64,000 bases of DNA from Actinoplanes octamycinicus (lineage in GTDB: Bacteria; Actinomycetota; Actinomycetes; Mycobacteriales; Micromonosporaceae). The notes under the pieces were generated by a model. It was not told the origin of the DNA. It saw only the letters and a program-made list of their open reading frames with translations, and searched no databases. Made by a program: the position numbers and the translations under genes. Positions 15,921 to 23,815 of this stretch are shown one piece after another; the stretch's first letter is position 1; every line of letters starts with the position of its first letter. Location of the stretch: NCBI RefSeq assembly GCF_014205225.1, contig NZ_JACHNB010000001.1, positions 806,001 to 870,000 of the forward strand, read 5' to 3'.

Positions 15921-16964
15921 TCAGCCGGCGCCGCGGTCGATCCACAGTGGCCGTGGCGCCGGCTTGTTCTCCTCGATCCACCCGTCGATCCGCGCCCACC
16001 AGGAATACAGCCAGTCGATCCGCTCCCGCTCGCCGGCCGGCACCTCCTCCGGTGGCACGCTCCAGAACCGCATCACCAGGCGCTTGTCCATCGGCAGCTC
16101 GCGCCACACGTCGCCGACCGTGATCATCCGGTCCAGGCCGGTGTGCGCCACGAAGATCACCCCGGCGTCCGGGGCGGCGTCGATCGCGGCGAGCAGTCCG
16201 CCCGGTTTCGGGGGCAGCAGGTTCCGCAGATTTTCCGCCTTGACCGCCATCTCCTCCAGGCCGCTGGCCCGCAGCCGGGCGATCGCGGTCAGCTTGCGGC
16301 GCGGGGTGAAGTTGCCGCCCTCCGGGAAGATCACGAAGGCGTCGTTCTCGTCCAGGCCGGTGGCCAGGTCGCCGATCTGCTCCTCGAGCGTCGCGGTGGT
16401 GGTCCGGCCCGGTGTGATGAACCTGTTCGGCAGGCGGTTGAGCAGCACGTCGACCGCCGGGTCCCACTGCAGCGCGGCCTTCAGCACGATCCGCGGCTCC
16501 CGGGCGAACCAGTTGACCAGGGCGTGGATCAGGGTGAACGAGTCACCCGGCCCGGCGTGCCGGCTCACCACGATCTCCGGCCGGCCCGGCTGGGCGGTGT
16601 CCGGGTCGGTGCCGACCACGTCGATCGCCAGGTGCAGCGACCAGCGGGCCACCCAGAACAGGCTGCGCAGGAACCAGCCGGTCACCACGTAGTGCGCGCG
16701 CTGGAAGACCGGGCCGCGGATCCACCGCCCGCACCCCGAGGCCAGCCAGAGCACGGCCAGCGTGAGCAGCGCGGCGGCGTCCCACACCAGGTAGACGATC
16801 AGCAGGAAGACCAGCCGGGGCACCCGCAGCCGGCCGGGGACCAGCGGGGACACCGCCAGCGCGAAGAGCAGCCAGATCGGCAGGGTGGTGAGCAACGTCA
16901 CGGCGAGCAGCACGACGGCCGGGGCGATCACCAGGCGGCGCACCCAGACCGGCGGCAATCCCAT
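15921..16964 (-). CDS. Membrane-bound 1-acylglycerol-3-phosphate acyltransferase-like protein
   Basis: PlsC-family acyltransferase with an N-terminal extension. The 347-aa protein has three hydrophobic segments (about 10-35, 50-75, 95-115), then the acyltransferase domain with a variant motif I SRHAGPGDS (R-H-x4-D in place of N-H-x4-D) and motif III VIFPEGGNFTPRR. The start lies 1 bp after the patatin stop, so it is the second gene of a patatin-acyltransferase operon, suggesting coupled phospholipid deacylation/reacylation. Start ATG 16964. Confidence 0.88.
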   Translation of the reverse strand: MGLPPVWVRRLVIAPAVVLLAVTLLTTLPIWLLFALAVSPLVPGRLRVPRLVFLLIVYLVWDAAALLTLAVLWLASGCGRWIRGPVFQRAHYVVTGWFLRSLFWVARWSLHLAIDVVGTDPDTAQPGRPEIVVSRHAGPGDSFTLIHALVNWFAREPRIVLKAALQWDPAVDVLLNRLPNRFITPGRTTTATLEEQIGDLATGLDENDAFVIFPEGGNFTPRRKLTAIARLRASGLEEMAVKAENLRNLLPPKPGGLLAAIDAAPDAGVIFVAHTGLDRMITVGDVWRELPMDKRLVMRFWSVPPEEVPAGERERIDWLYSWWARIDGWIEENKPAPRPLWIDRGAG

Positions 16965-16965
16965 G

Positions 16966-17826
16966 TCAGCGGCCGCCCGGCTCCGGCAGCGGGTGCACGT
17001 TGGCGGTCAGGTAGCGCCGGGAAGCGGTGTAGGCCCGGCTGATCCGGCGGCCGACCAGGGCCATGTCCCGATAGGCCCAGGGCGAGTCGTCGCCGCTCTC
17101 GCCGCCGCTGGGCAGCACGTGCACCCGGACGCCGTCGGGCAGCGAGGACATGTCCCGGGCGAACCGGTGCCGGCGGGCGATCTCGAACGCCACCTGTGCC
17201 ACCTCCCACGGCCGTCTCGGCACGCTGAGCCGCCGCTCCACCCGGCCGACCTGGAGCACGAAGATGAGCCGCGCGCCGAGCCGGACCGCTTCACTGATCG
17301 GGATCGAGTTTACGATCCCGCCGTCCACGAAGTGCTCCCCGCCGATCTCCATCGGCGGCAGCAGCCCGGGCACCGCGGACGAGGCGAGCACCGCGTCGAC
17401 CAGCGGCCCGCTGTCGAACCAGTGCTCGGCGGCCCGCTCGATGCTGGCCGCGCAGCAGTGGAACGGCACCTTCAGATCGGCGAAGGTGACGCCCTCGCCC
17501 AGCTCGCCCTCCAGCAGCCGGCGCAGCGGGAGCGGCGAGTGCAGGTGGGTGCGGGCCGCGAAGCGGCGCATCTGCCGGCCGATCGAGTCGCCGTAGACGG
17601 CCGCCGCCTCCGGGGACATCCAGAGCCGGACCAGCCGGTCGGTGACCGCCTCGCCCGGCTCGGCGGAGACCAGGGCGCCGTTCACCGCGCCGATCGACGT
17701 GCCGACCACCAGGTCCGGCCGGAAGCCGGCCCGGAACAGCGCCCGAAGCATGCCCACCTCGACCGCCCCGAGCACGCCACCGCCGCCGAGCACGAACGCC
17801 ACCGGACCGTCGACCATGTGGTCCAT
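16966..17826 (-). CDS. Patatin-like phospholipase
   Basis: Serine lipid acyl hydrolase with a Ser-Asp dyad. The 286-aa protein has the oxyanion loop LGGGGVLGA, the nucleophile elbow GTSIGA and the Asp motif FVDGGIVNS. ATG at 17826 is preferred; ATG at 17817 is also possible. First gene of an operon with the acyltransferase. Divergent from merR with only 59 bp between, so the two promoters overlap the MerR operator. Confidence 0.9.
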   Translation of the reverse strand: MDHMVDGPVAFVLGGGGVLGAVEVGMLRALFRAGFRPDLVVGTSIGAVNGALVSAEPGEAVTDRLVRLWMSPEAAAVYGDSIGRQMRRFAARTHLHSPLPLRRLLEGELGEGVTFADLKVPFHCCAASIERAAEHWFDSGPLVDAVLASSAVPGLLPPMEIGGEHFVDGGIVNSIPISEAVRLGARLIFVLQVGRVERRLSVPRRPWEVAQVAFEIARRHRFARDMSSLPDGVRVHVLPSGGESGDDSPWAYRDMALVGRRISRAYTASRRYLTANVHPLPEPGGR

Positions 17827-17847
17827 GCTGTCACGGTGCCGGCGGGC

Positions 17848-17878
17848 TTGCCTTGACGCCGGTGTCAAGCCGTAGCGT
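17848..17878 (+). promoter_or_regulatory. MerR-type promoter/operator with 19-bp spacer
   Basis: -35 TTGCCT (17848-17853) and -10 TAGCGT (17873-17878) are 19 bp apart, the hallmark of MerR-activated promoters. The spacer region carries CTTGAC (17852-17857) and GTCAAG (17864-17869) as a perfect palindrome. The -10 lies 7 nt before the merR ATG, so the transcript would be leaderless. Confidence 0.8.
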
Positions 17879-17885
17879 CGGCCGC

Positions 17886-18269
17886 ATGCTGCTGATCGGA
17901 GAGCTGGCGGAGCTGGCCGGGACGAGTCCGCGGACGCTGCGCTACTACGAGGAGCACGGGCTGGTCCGGGCCACCCGGGACGCGAACGGCTACCGGCAGT
18001 ACGACGACGCCGAGCTGCGCGTGGTGCACGAGATCCGCACCCTGCTGGCGTCCGGCTTCGGCCTGGACGACATCCGGCCGTTCGTCGCCTGCCTGCGGGC
18101 CGGCAACAGCGCCGGCCACGTCTGCCCGGACTCGGTCGCGGTGCTCCGCCGCAAGATCGCCGAGGTGGACGACTACCTCGGCCAGCTCACCGAGGTCCGC
18201 GAGCGGCTGCACGACCAACTGAGCCAAGCCCTCGAGCACCGGGAGACGCGATGCCGGACGACGCCCTGA
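17886..18269 (+). CDS. MerR-family regulator of the downstream thioredoxin gene
   Basis: DNA-distorting transcription activator. The 127-aa protein has the winged HTH (GELAELAGTSPRTLRYYEEHGLV) and a coiled-coil dimer helix (VAVLRRKIAEVDDYLGQLTEVRERL). It has two Cys (VACLRAG and HVCPDS) but no SoxR CxxCxC cluster, so a thiol or ligand signal is possible but unproven. It overlaps trx by 19 nt and likely autoregulates the pair through the 19-bp-spacer promoter. ATG 17886 chosen over the upstream in-frame ATG at 17853, which lies inside the promoter. Confidence 0.9.
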   Translation: MLLIGELAELAGTSPRTLRYYEEHGLVRATRDANGYRQYDDAELRVVHEIRTLLASGFGLDDIRPFVACLRAGNSAGHVCPDSVAVLRRKIAEVDDYLGQLTEVRERLHDQLSQALEHRETRCRTTP

Positions 18270-18598
18270 TCACCATCACCGACGCCACCTTCGACGAGCT
18301 GGTCCGCCAGTCCCGGCTGCCGGTGGTGGTCGACTTCTGGGCGCAGTGGTGCCCGCCCTGCGGCCCGATGTCCCGGCTGCTGGCCGAGCTGGCCCCGGAG
18401 TTCGCCGGGCAGCTGGTGATCGGCACGCTGGACGCCGACGAGAACCCGGTCGCCGCGCGCGCCCACCGGGTGCTGGCCATGCCGACCCTGCTGTTCTTCC
18501 GGGACGGCGTGGTCACCGGCTCGATCGTCGGCGCGCGGCCGAAGTCGGTGCTGCGCTCGGCGCTGGCCGGCGCTGTGACGCCGTACGCGAATCGCTGA
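18251..18598 (+). CDS. Thioredoxin
   Basis: Thiol-disulfide reductant of the cytosol. 115 aa, thioredoxin fold with active site WCPPC (Cys34, Cys37) rather than the classic WCGPC, followed by MSRLLAELAPEF and the cis-Pro motif AMPTLLFF. Translationally coupled to merR. A MerR-thioredoxin operon implies redox- or electrophile-responsive expression. Confidence 0.93.
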   Translation: MPDDALITITDATFDELVRQSRLPVVVDFWAQWCPPCGPMSRLLAELAPEFAGQLVIGTLDADENPVAARAHRVLAMPTLLFFRDGVVTGSIVGARPKSVLRSALAGAVTPYANR

Positions 18599-18619
18599 GA
18601 ACGCGGGGCCGGACAGACG

Positions 18620-18835
18620 CTAGTCCAGCTCGGGCATCGCCACCGGCTGGGGCCGGGGGTGGCAGGTGCCGCACTGCACGGCGTCCTCCACCACCAGCGC
18701 CTCGGCCCGGTCCCGGGCCACCGACCGGGTGATCTCCAGCAGGTACGGCCCGAACCGGGCGTGCTCCACGCACACGCCCCGCCCGCAGAACCGGCAGGTG
18801 GCGCGCGCCCGGTCGGCGCAGAACCAGCACAGCAT
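18620..18835 (-). CDS. Cys-rich putative zinc-binding small protein
   Basis: A 71-aa protein with CWFC, CRFCGRGVCVEH and CGTCHP clusters, enough ligands for two zinc sites, resembling a B-box or DUF2180-type finger. It lies directly downstream of the 1056-aa membrane protein gene (18 bp gap) on the same strand and may be made with it, or may have its own start. Function unknown. Confidence 0.7.
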   Translation of the reverse strand: MLCWFCADRARATCRFCGRGVCVEHARFGPYLLEITRSVARDRAEALVVEDAVQCGTCHPRPQPVAMPELD

Positions 18836-18852
18836 CCGAGCCCCTCCCTGGG

Positions 18853-21800
18853 CTAACCCGGTCCGGTCGTGCCGCCCGGCGCCGAGGTGGTCTCCTGCGG
18901 CGCCGTCGTGGTGGTCGGCGCCCCGGTCGGTGTCGACGCGGTGGTCGTCGGCGTCCCGGTCGGCGCCGTGGTGGTGGTCGTCGGCCTGGTGGTCGGCTTG
19001 GTGGTCGGCTTCTTGGTGGGCTTGGCGGTCCGGGTGGTCTGCCCGTTCGGCGTGGTGGTCTCGTCCGGCGTCGGTGTGGGGCTGCTGCTCGACGACGGCG
19101 AGGCGCTCGGCGACGCGCTGCTCGGGCTCGCGCTCGGCGCGCTGGTCACCGGCACGGCCGTCTCGGACGGGAACGGCGCCTCGGACGCGTCGTCGCCCTC
19201 GCTCACCGCCGGCGGGCTGACCTTGACCCCGTCGCCGCAGCCCAGGTCGCCGCCGACCGGTTCACTGGCCACCCCGCCGGCGGTCACCGTGCCGTTGGCC
19301 ACCGTGATCGACGCCAGATCGACCGAGTACCAGGCCTTGCCGGTGTTCGTCACGTCGCCCTGGACCCGGCCGATGGTCAGGCCGAGCGGCTGGTACGCCC
19401 CGCTGGTGCCGGCCGTCGCGGCGAGCACCCGCCCGCTCTCCAGGCTCAGCCGCCCGGACGGGGCCGGCTCCCGGCCGGACGCCACCGCGGCCCCGGTCAG
19501 GGTGATCCGGGCGCCCGGGCAGAGCAGCACCGCGCCGCCGCCCGGGAAGGTGAGCCGGGCCCGGCTCTTGCCGGGCGCCTCGATCTGCGTGCCGGCGCTC
19601 AGGTAGCGCTGGTCGCCGACCTCCAGGGTGGCCGCGCCGCTGCCGCCCGCGGTGGCCACCGCGGTGCCCCGGTCGACGGTGAGCAGCGCCCGCTCGGTCG
19701 GCATCTCCGCCCAGGCCGGGCCGGTGCCCAGGTCCAGCACCAGGCCACCGGCGGTGACCACGACCAGCAGGCTGACGAAGACCCACATCCGCTTCTCGAA
19801 GTGCCGGTCCACGTCGAACTCGTCGTCGCCCTCCGGCGGCGGGCCGGGCGGCACCGCCAGCGGCGGGTGCACCGCGCCGGGCCGGACCGCGAGCGGGGCG
19901 CCGGGCCGGACGCTCGGCATCGGCGCGCCGGGCCGGGCCACCATGCCGATCAGCGGCGGCAGGTCGGAGGCGTCCGGGATGATCCACAGCCGGACCGGGG
20001 TCCGGGTCTGCGCCACCATGCCCGGGTTGCCGTCGCCGACCGGGCCGACCAGCGTGCCGCGGCGCAGCTCGGTGCCGTCCGCCATGGCGATCACGCCGGA
20101 CTCGACCACCACCGCGTGGGTCGGGCCGTGCAGCATCACCGGGGCCCCCGGGTCCAGGTCGACCGGGTGGGCCGCGGCGATCAGCGCGAGCTGCTGGTCC
20201 TCCTCCAGCCCGGCCAGCGCCGGGGTGTCGGCGAACAGCGCCTCGGCCTCGGCCCGCTCCATCGGCGGCGGGCCGGGCAGTGGCCCGATCACCGTGGCCA
20301 CCGTCGAGGCGGGCACGCTGAGCAGGGTGGCGCCGCCGGCCGCGTGCCAGTCCAGGGTGGCGCTGCGCCCGGTGAGCGCGGCGGCCAGGCCGACCACGCT
20401 GCCCGGGCCGGCGTGGTGCCGGATGCTGCCGCCCGGGTCGCCGGGCCGGCGGCCGTGCAGGGCGCCCTCGACCACCACGTGGACCGTGTGCTGCTGCTCG
20501 GCGGCCAGGACCAGCTGGCGGCCGGTCGGCGGGTGCTCCCAGCGGGCCCGGGCGGCCAGCGACTGCAGCGCCGGCTCGGGCAGCCCGCCCAGGTCGGACG
20601 CGTAGAGCGCGGCCAGCCGGCGGGGCATGTCCTTCTCCTGGTCCCGCTCGGCGGCGCGCTGCCGCCACCGGCGCCAGCCGCCGGCGAGCCGGCCGAGCAG
20701 GAAGTAGAGCGGCGGGGCGGTGAGGCCGAGCAGCATCACGGCGAGCAGCAGGCGGGCGGCGACCCCCTCGTACCAGAGGCCGAGCACCAGGCCGTGCACC
20801 CGGTCGGTCCACAGGCGGTAGCCCAGCACCACGGCGGCGGCCAGCCAGAAGAGGGCGAGCAGGCCGTAGAGCGCGATCAGCCGGCCCTCCCGGTCCAGGG
20901 TGGACCAGCGCGGGCCGCGCCGGCGCAGCCGGCCACCCAGCCAGGACAGGCCACGGGCCCGCAGGTCGGGAATCTCCAGCCAGTCCATCAGCAGGTACTG
21001 CCCGTCGAGCGGGAGCAGCGGGCTGAGGTTGAAGAAGGCGTGCAGGTAGAACAGGAAGGCCAGCTGGAAGGCGAGGCCGCCGGTGGCCGGCACGGCCAGC
21101 CCGATCAGCTGCACCAGGCCGGCCAGGGCCAGCCCGGTGGCCGGCCCGGCGGCGGTGACCGCGATCCGGGCCCGCCGGCCGGCCATCCAGACGTCGCTGG
21201 TGTCGACGAAGACGGTGGGCAGGCCGAAGTGCAGCATCAGCCCGGCGGACGGCACCTCGCGGCCGACCCGCTTGGCGGCGAGCGCGTGGCCGAGCTCGTA
21301 GAGACCGTGGGCGACCACGTTGAGTGACAACAGGGCGATGGCACCGAGTAGGTAGGAGTCACCCGTCAGGAACAGTGCCTGGCTGCCCCGCTGCCAGGTG
21401 CCCAGGAACAGCACCGCGCCGGCCAGCGCCAGCAGCGTGCCGAGCCAGACCGCCGGGCGGGTGAAGAGCAGCTTGCCGACGCTGTTGTAGAGGCCGGCGA
21501 GCGCGCCGTCGGCGGGCACCGAGAGAACCCGGCGGCCGCGCACCGCGGCCAGCAGCGAGCCGCCGACCCGCTGCGGCAGCGGCGGCCGGTCCAGCTCGCG
21601 CAGCGGGCGGAAGGCGTCCCCCGGCAGGTCCTCCAGCATCCGGTTGCCGGCCAGGTCGGCGACCACCCGGCGGACCTGGTCCGGGGCGAGCCGGCCGGCG
21701 ATCCGGGCGAACTCGGCGACCAGCCTGGCCACCGTGCTGGCGCCGTCCATCATCAGGGCCAGCTGGTACTCCTCCGGGGTGAGCCGGAGGTAGCGGCTGC

Positions 21801-22023
21801 GGCCGCCGTCCTCGGGCGAGCGGAGCATCACGTACCGCCCGCCGCGCGCCGTGCTGCGGTGCCGGACCTCGATCCCGCCACGCAGCTCGGGGCGGGCGCT
21901 GGCCGGGTTCAGCCGGTCGGCGACGGCGTGCCAGAGTCCGGCGTCGGCGGGGCCCGCCGGGACTCCCGGGGCCCGGCCGGCCAGGGCTTCCCAGACACTC
22001 GTCCGGGTTTCGACGTACGTCAA
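18853..22023 (-). CDS. Multidomain membrane protein: degenerate M50 site-2 protease, cNMP-binding-like and FecR-like domains
   Basis: 1056 aa. Order: N-terminal PqqD/winged-helix-like domain (about 40-140, YLRLTPEEYQLALMMDG); M50-type membrane core (about 190-460) with NVVAHGLYELGHALAAKR and NLSPLLPLDGQYLLMDW; two cyclic-nucleotide-binding-like beta rolls (about 490-720); a membrane segment (about 760-780); an extracytoplasmic FecR/DUF-like beta domain (about 790-930); and a Thr/Ser/Pro tail to the C-terminus. The zinc motif reads Y242-E243-L244-G245-H246 in place of HExxH (the Tyr codon TAC is at 21298-21300), while Asp340 is kept and a His lies at 239. It may be a pseudoprotease or use a shifted ligand. 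Downstream of the HtrA operon on the same strand. Confidence 0.8.
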   Translation of the reverse strand: MTYVETRTSVWEALAGRAPGVPAGPADAGLWHAVADRLNPASARPELRGGIEVRHRSTARGGRYVMLRSPEDGGRSRYLRLTPEEYQLALMMDGASTVARLVAEFARIAGRLAPDQVRRVVADLAGNRMLEDLPGDAFRPLRELDRPPLPQRVGGSLLAAVRGRRVLSVPADGALAGLYNSVGKLLFTRPAVWLGTLLALAGAVLFLGTWQRGSQALFLTGDSYLLGAIALLSLNVVAHGLYELGHALAAKRVGREVPSAGLMLHFGLPTVFVDTSDVWMAGRRARIAVTAAGPATGLALAGLVQLIGLAVPATGGLAFQLAFLFYLHAFFNLSPLLPLDGQYLLMDWLEIPDLRARGLSWLGGRLRRRGPRWSTLDREGRLIALYGLLALFWLAAAVVLGYRLWTDRVHGLVLGLWYEGVAARLLLAVMLLGLTAPPLYFLLGRLAGGWRRWRQRAAERDQEKDMPRRLAALYASDLGGLPEPALQSLAARARWEHPPTGRQLVLAAEQQHTVHVVVEGALHGRRPGDPGGSIRHHAGPGSVVGLAAALTGRSATLDWHAAGGATLLSVPASTVATVIGPLPGPPPMERAEAEALFADTPALAGLEEDQQLALIAAAHPVDLDPGAPVMLHGPTHAVVVESGVIAMADGTELRRGTLVGPVGDGNPGMVAQTRTPVRLWIIPDASDLPPLIGMVARPGAPMPSVRPGAPLAVRPGAVHPPLAVPPGPPPEGDDEFDVDRHFEKRMWVFVSLLVVVTAGGLVLDLGTGPAWAEMPTERALLTVDRGTAVATAGGSGAATLEVGDQRYLSAGTQIEAPGKSRARLTFPGGGAVLLCPGARITLTGAAVASGREPAPSGRLSLESGRVLAATAGTSGAYQPLGLTIGRVQGDVTNTGKAWYSVDLASITVANGTVTAGGVASEPVGGDLGCGDGVKVSPPAVSEGDDASEAPFPSETAVPVTSAPSASPSSASPSASPSSSSSPTPTPDETTTPNGQTTRTAKPTKKPTTKPTTRPTTTTTAPTGTPTTTASTPTGAPTTTTAPQETTSAPGGTTGPG

Positions 22024-22189
22024 CTCGCTGGGCCTCTCACTCCGCCGAAGCGAAACCGCGCCACCGGCAGGGAGCTGCCGACGGCGAAAGGAGATTAGAA
22101 GGAAGCCTGGGCAAACGCGAGTCCCCGCCGACGAAACCTAGCCGTTCGTCAGGAAAGTCCAGAATCACGGCATAGATAGGAATACGGCG

Positions 22190-22219
22190 GGTGACGTGCC
22201 CACCCCTGGTCACGTCACC
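22190..22219 (-). terminator. Hairpin after the HtrA gene
   Basis: GGTGACGTG and CACGTCACC arms 12 nt apart, 25 nt past the htrA stop. No U-tract. Nothing else is clear in 22024-22189, which holds the promoter region of the 1056-aa gene. Confidence 0.6.
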
Positions 22220-22243
22220 GGCCGTAGCGAAAGGAGCGGTGGC

Positions 22244-23776
22244 TTACTGGGACTCTTGGAGAGTCACGGTCACCGACTTGGCGGCGCCGTTCCGGGTGAA
22301 GTCGATGGTCATCTTCTGCCCCACCGAGCCGGCCTGCACGGCGGCGACCAGGTCGTCGGACTCGGCGATCTCCTTGCCGTCGACCTTGGTGATCACATCG
22401 CCTTTCTGCAGGTCGGCCTTGGCCGCGGCGCTGCTCGGCACCACCGAGCTGACCAGGGCGCCGCCGTTCTCCGCGTTGGTCACGCTGACCCCGAGCGCCG
22501 GGTGGCTGACCTTCTTGCCGGCCATCAGCGCCTTGGCCACCTCCATCGCCTTGTTGCTCGGGATGGAGAAGCCCAGGCCGATGTTGCCGGAGCTGGAGCC
22601 GGAGGTGGCGATCGCCGAGTTGATCCCGATCACCTCACCGTTGGTGTTGACCAGCGCGCCGCCGGAGTTGCCCGGGTTGATCGGGGCGTCGGTCTGCAGC
22701 AGGCCGGTCATCGTGGTGGTGCCCGACTGCTGCTGCTGCTGTTGCGAGCCGCCGAACGGGTCCTGCCCCTGGCCCCGCTGGTCGTCCTCGCTGCCGGACT
22801 CGATGGTGCGGTCCTTGGCGCTGATGATGCCGGCGGTCACCGAGCCCTCCAGGCCCAGCGGGCTGCCGAGCGCCAGCACGGTGTCGCCGACCTCCATCTT
22901 CGAGCTGTCGCCGAACTTCGCGGCCTTCAGGTCGCTCACCCCGGAGGCCTTGACCACGGCCAGGTCGGTACGCGGGTCGGTGCCGACGATGGTGGCGGTG
23001 GCCTTCTTGCCGTCCGCGAAGATGATGTTCACGGTGTTGCCGGTGGCGCTGGCGACCACGTGGTTGTTGGTCACGATGTAGCCGTCGGCGCTGAGGATCA
23101 CGCCGGAGCCCTCGCCGGACCCGGTGGTGATCGACACGACGCTGTCCTGCACCGCGGAGGCGATCTGGGCCAGCGACGAACGGTCCACCACCCGGGTGAC
23201 CGACGAGTTGCCGGTCTGGATGGCCGGGGTGCCGCTGTCGTCGTGCAGCGCCAGCGCGGTGGCCGCGCCGACCCCGCCGGAGAGCAGCGCGACCAGCACC
23301 GCGGCCGCGCCGGCCAGGGCGAACTTGCGCCCGCGGCCATTGCGGGGCGGCTCGCCGGTGGGCGGCTGGGCCCACACCGGCACCACGCCCTCCGGGGTGG
23401 TGTGCTGCTGGTAGTGCCCGAAACCGGGCTGCTGGGGCTGGCCATAGGGCTGGTAGCCGCCGGAGACCGGGACCGCGGAGACCGGCTGCTGCCACGGCGA
23501 CTGCGGCGGCTGGGGCGGCGGGGCGGCCTGGTGGTAGCCGGTGGGCTGGTAGCCCTGGGGCTGCGCCCACGGGCTGTGCGGCGGCTGCGGGCCGGCCGGC
23601 GGCGCGGGATGCGCCGGGTGCGTGACACCCGAGGTGGGGGCCGCGGACTGGTGAGCGGCGACGTGCGGGGCAACCGGCGGCTGCGCGGCAGTCGGCTGCT
23701 CAGACTCCACCCGCTCCGTGCTGCTGTGCTCAGCGCCGGCGTCCGCGGGCCGCGGGTTGGTCTCGTTCTCGTTCAT
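22244..23776 (-). CDS. HtrA/DegP-family membrane serine protease with PDZ domain (PepD-like)
   Basis: Envelope quality-control protease. 510 aa: long Pro/Gln-rich cytoplasmic N-terminus (1-150), one membrane segment (about 152-177), trypsin-like domain with His239 (NNHVV), Asp271 (TDLAVV) and Ser371 (GNSGGAL), and one PDZ domain (about 408-505). A polyGln run lies at 345-350 within the protease loop. It is the last gene of response regulator-kinase-HtrA, the order of mycobacterial mprA-mprB-pepD, where PepD modulates the stress signal. Confidence 0.94.
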   Translation of the reverse strand: MNENETNPRPADAGAEHSSTERVESEQPTAAQPPVAPHVAAHQSAAPTSGVTHPAHPAPPAGPQPPHSPWAQPQGYQPTGYHQAAPPPQPPQSPWQQPVSAVPVSGGYQPYGQPQQPGFGHYQQHTTPEGVVPVWAQPPTGEPPRNGRGRKFALAGAAAVLVALLSGGVGAATALALHDDSGTPAIQTGNSSVTRVVDRSSLAQIASAVQDSVVSITTGSGEGSGVILSADGYIVTNNHVVASATGNTVNIIFADGKKATATIVGTDPRTDLAVVKASGVSDLKAAKFGDSSKMEVGDTVLALGSPLGLEGSVTAGIISAKDRTIESGSEDDQRGQGQDPFGGSQQQQQQSGTTTMTGLLQTDAPINPGNSGGALVNTNGEVIGINSAIATSGSSSGNIGLGFSIPSNKAMEVAKALMAGKKVSHPALGVSVTNAENGGALVSSVVPSSAAAKADLQKGDVITKVDGKEIAESDDLVAAVQAGSVGQKMTIDFTRNGAAKSVTVTLQESQ

Positions 23777-23815
23777 GTTTCTTACTCTGCCCCGTGCGAC
23801 TCGTACCGAACTGTG

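Noticed and set aside
17886..18269. SoxR identity for the MerR regulator
   Set aside because: The C-terminal CxxCxC [2Fe-2S] cluster motif is missing; only two separate Cys are present.
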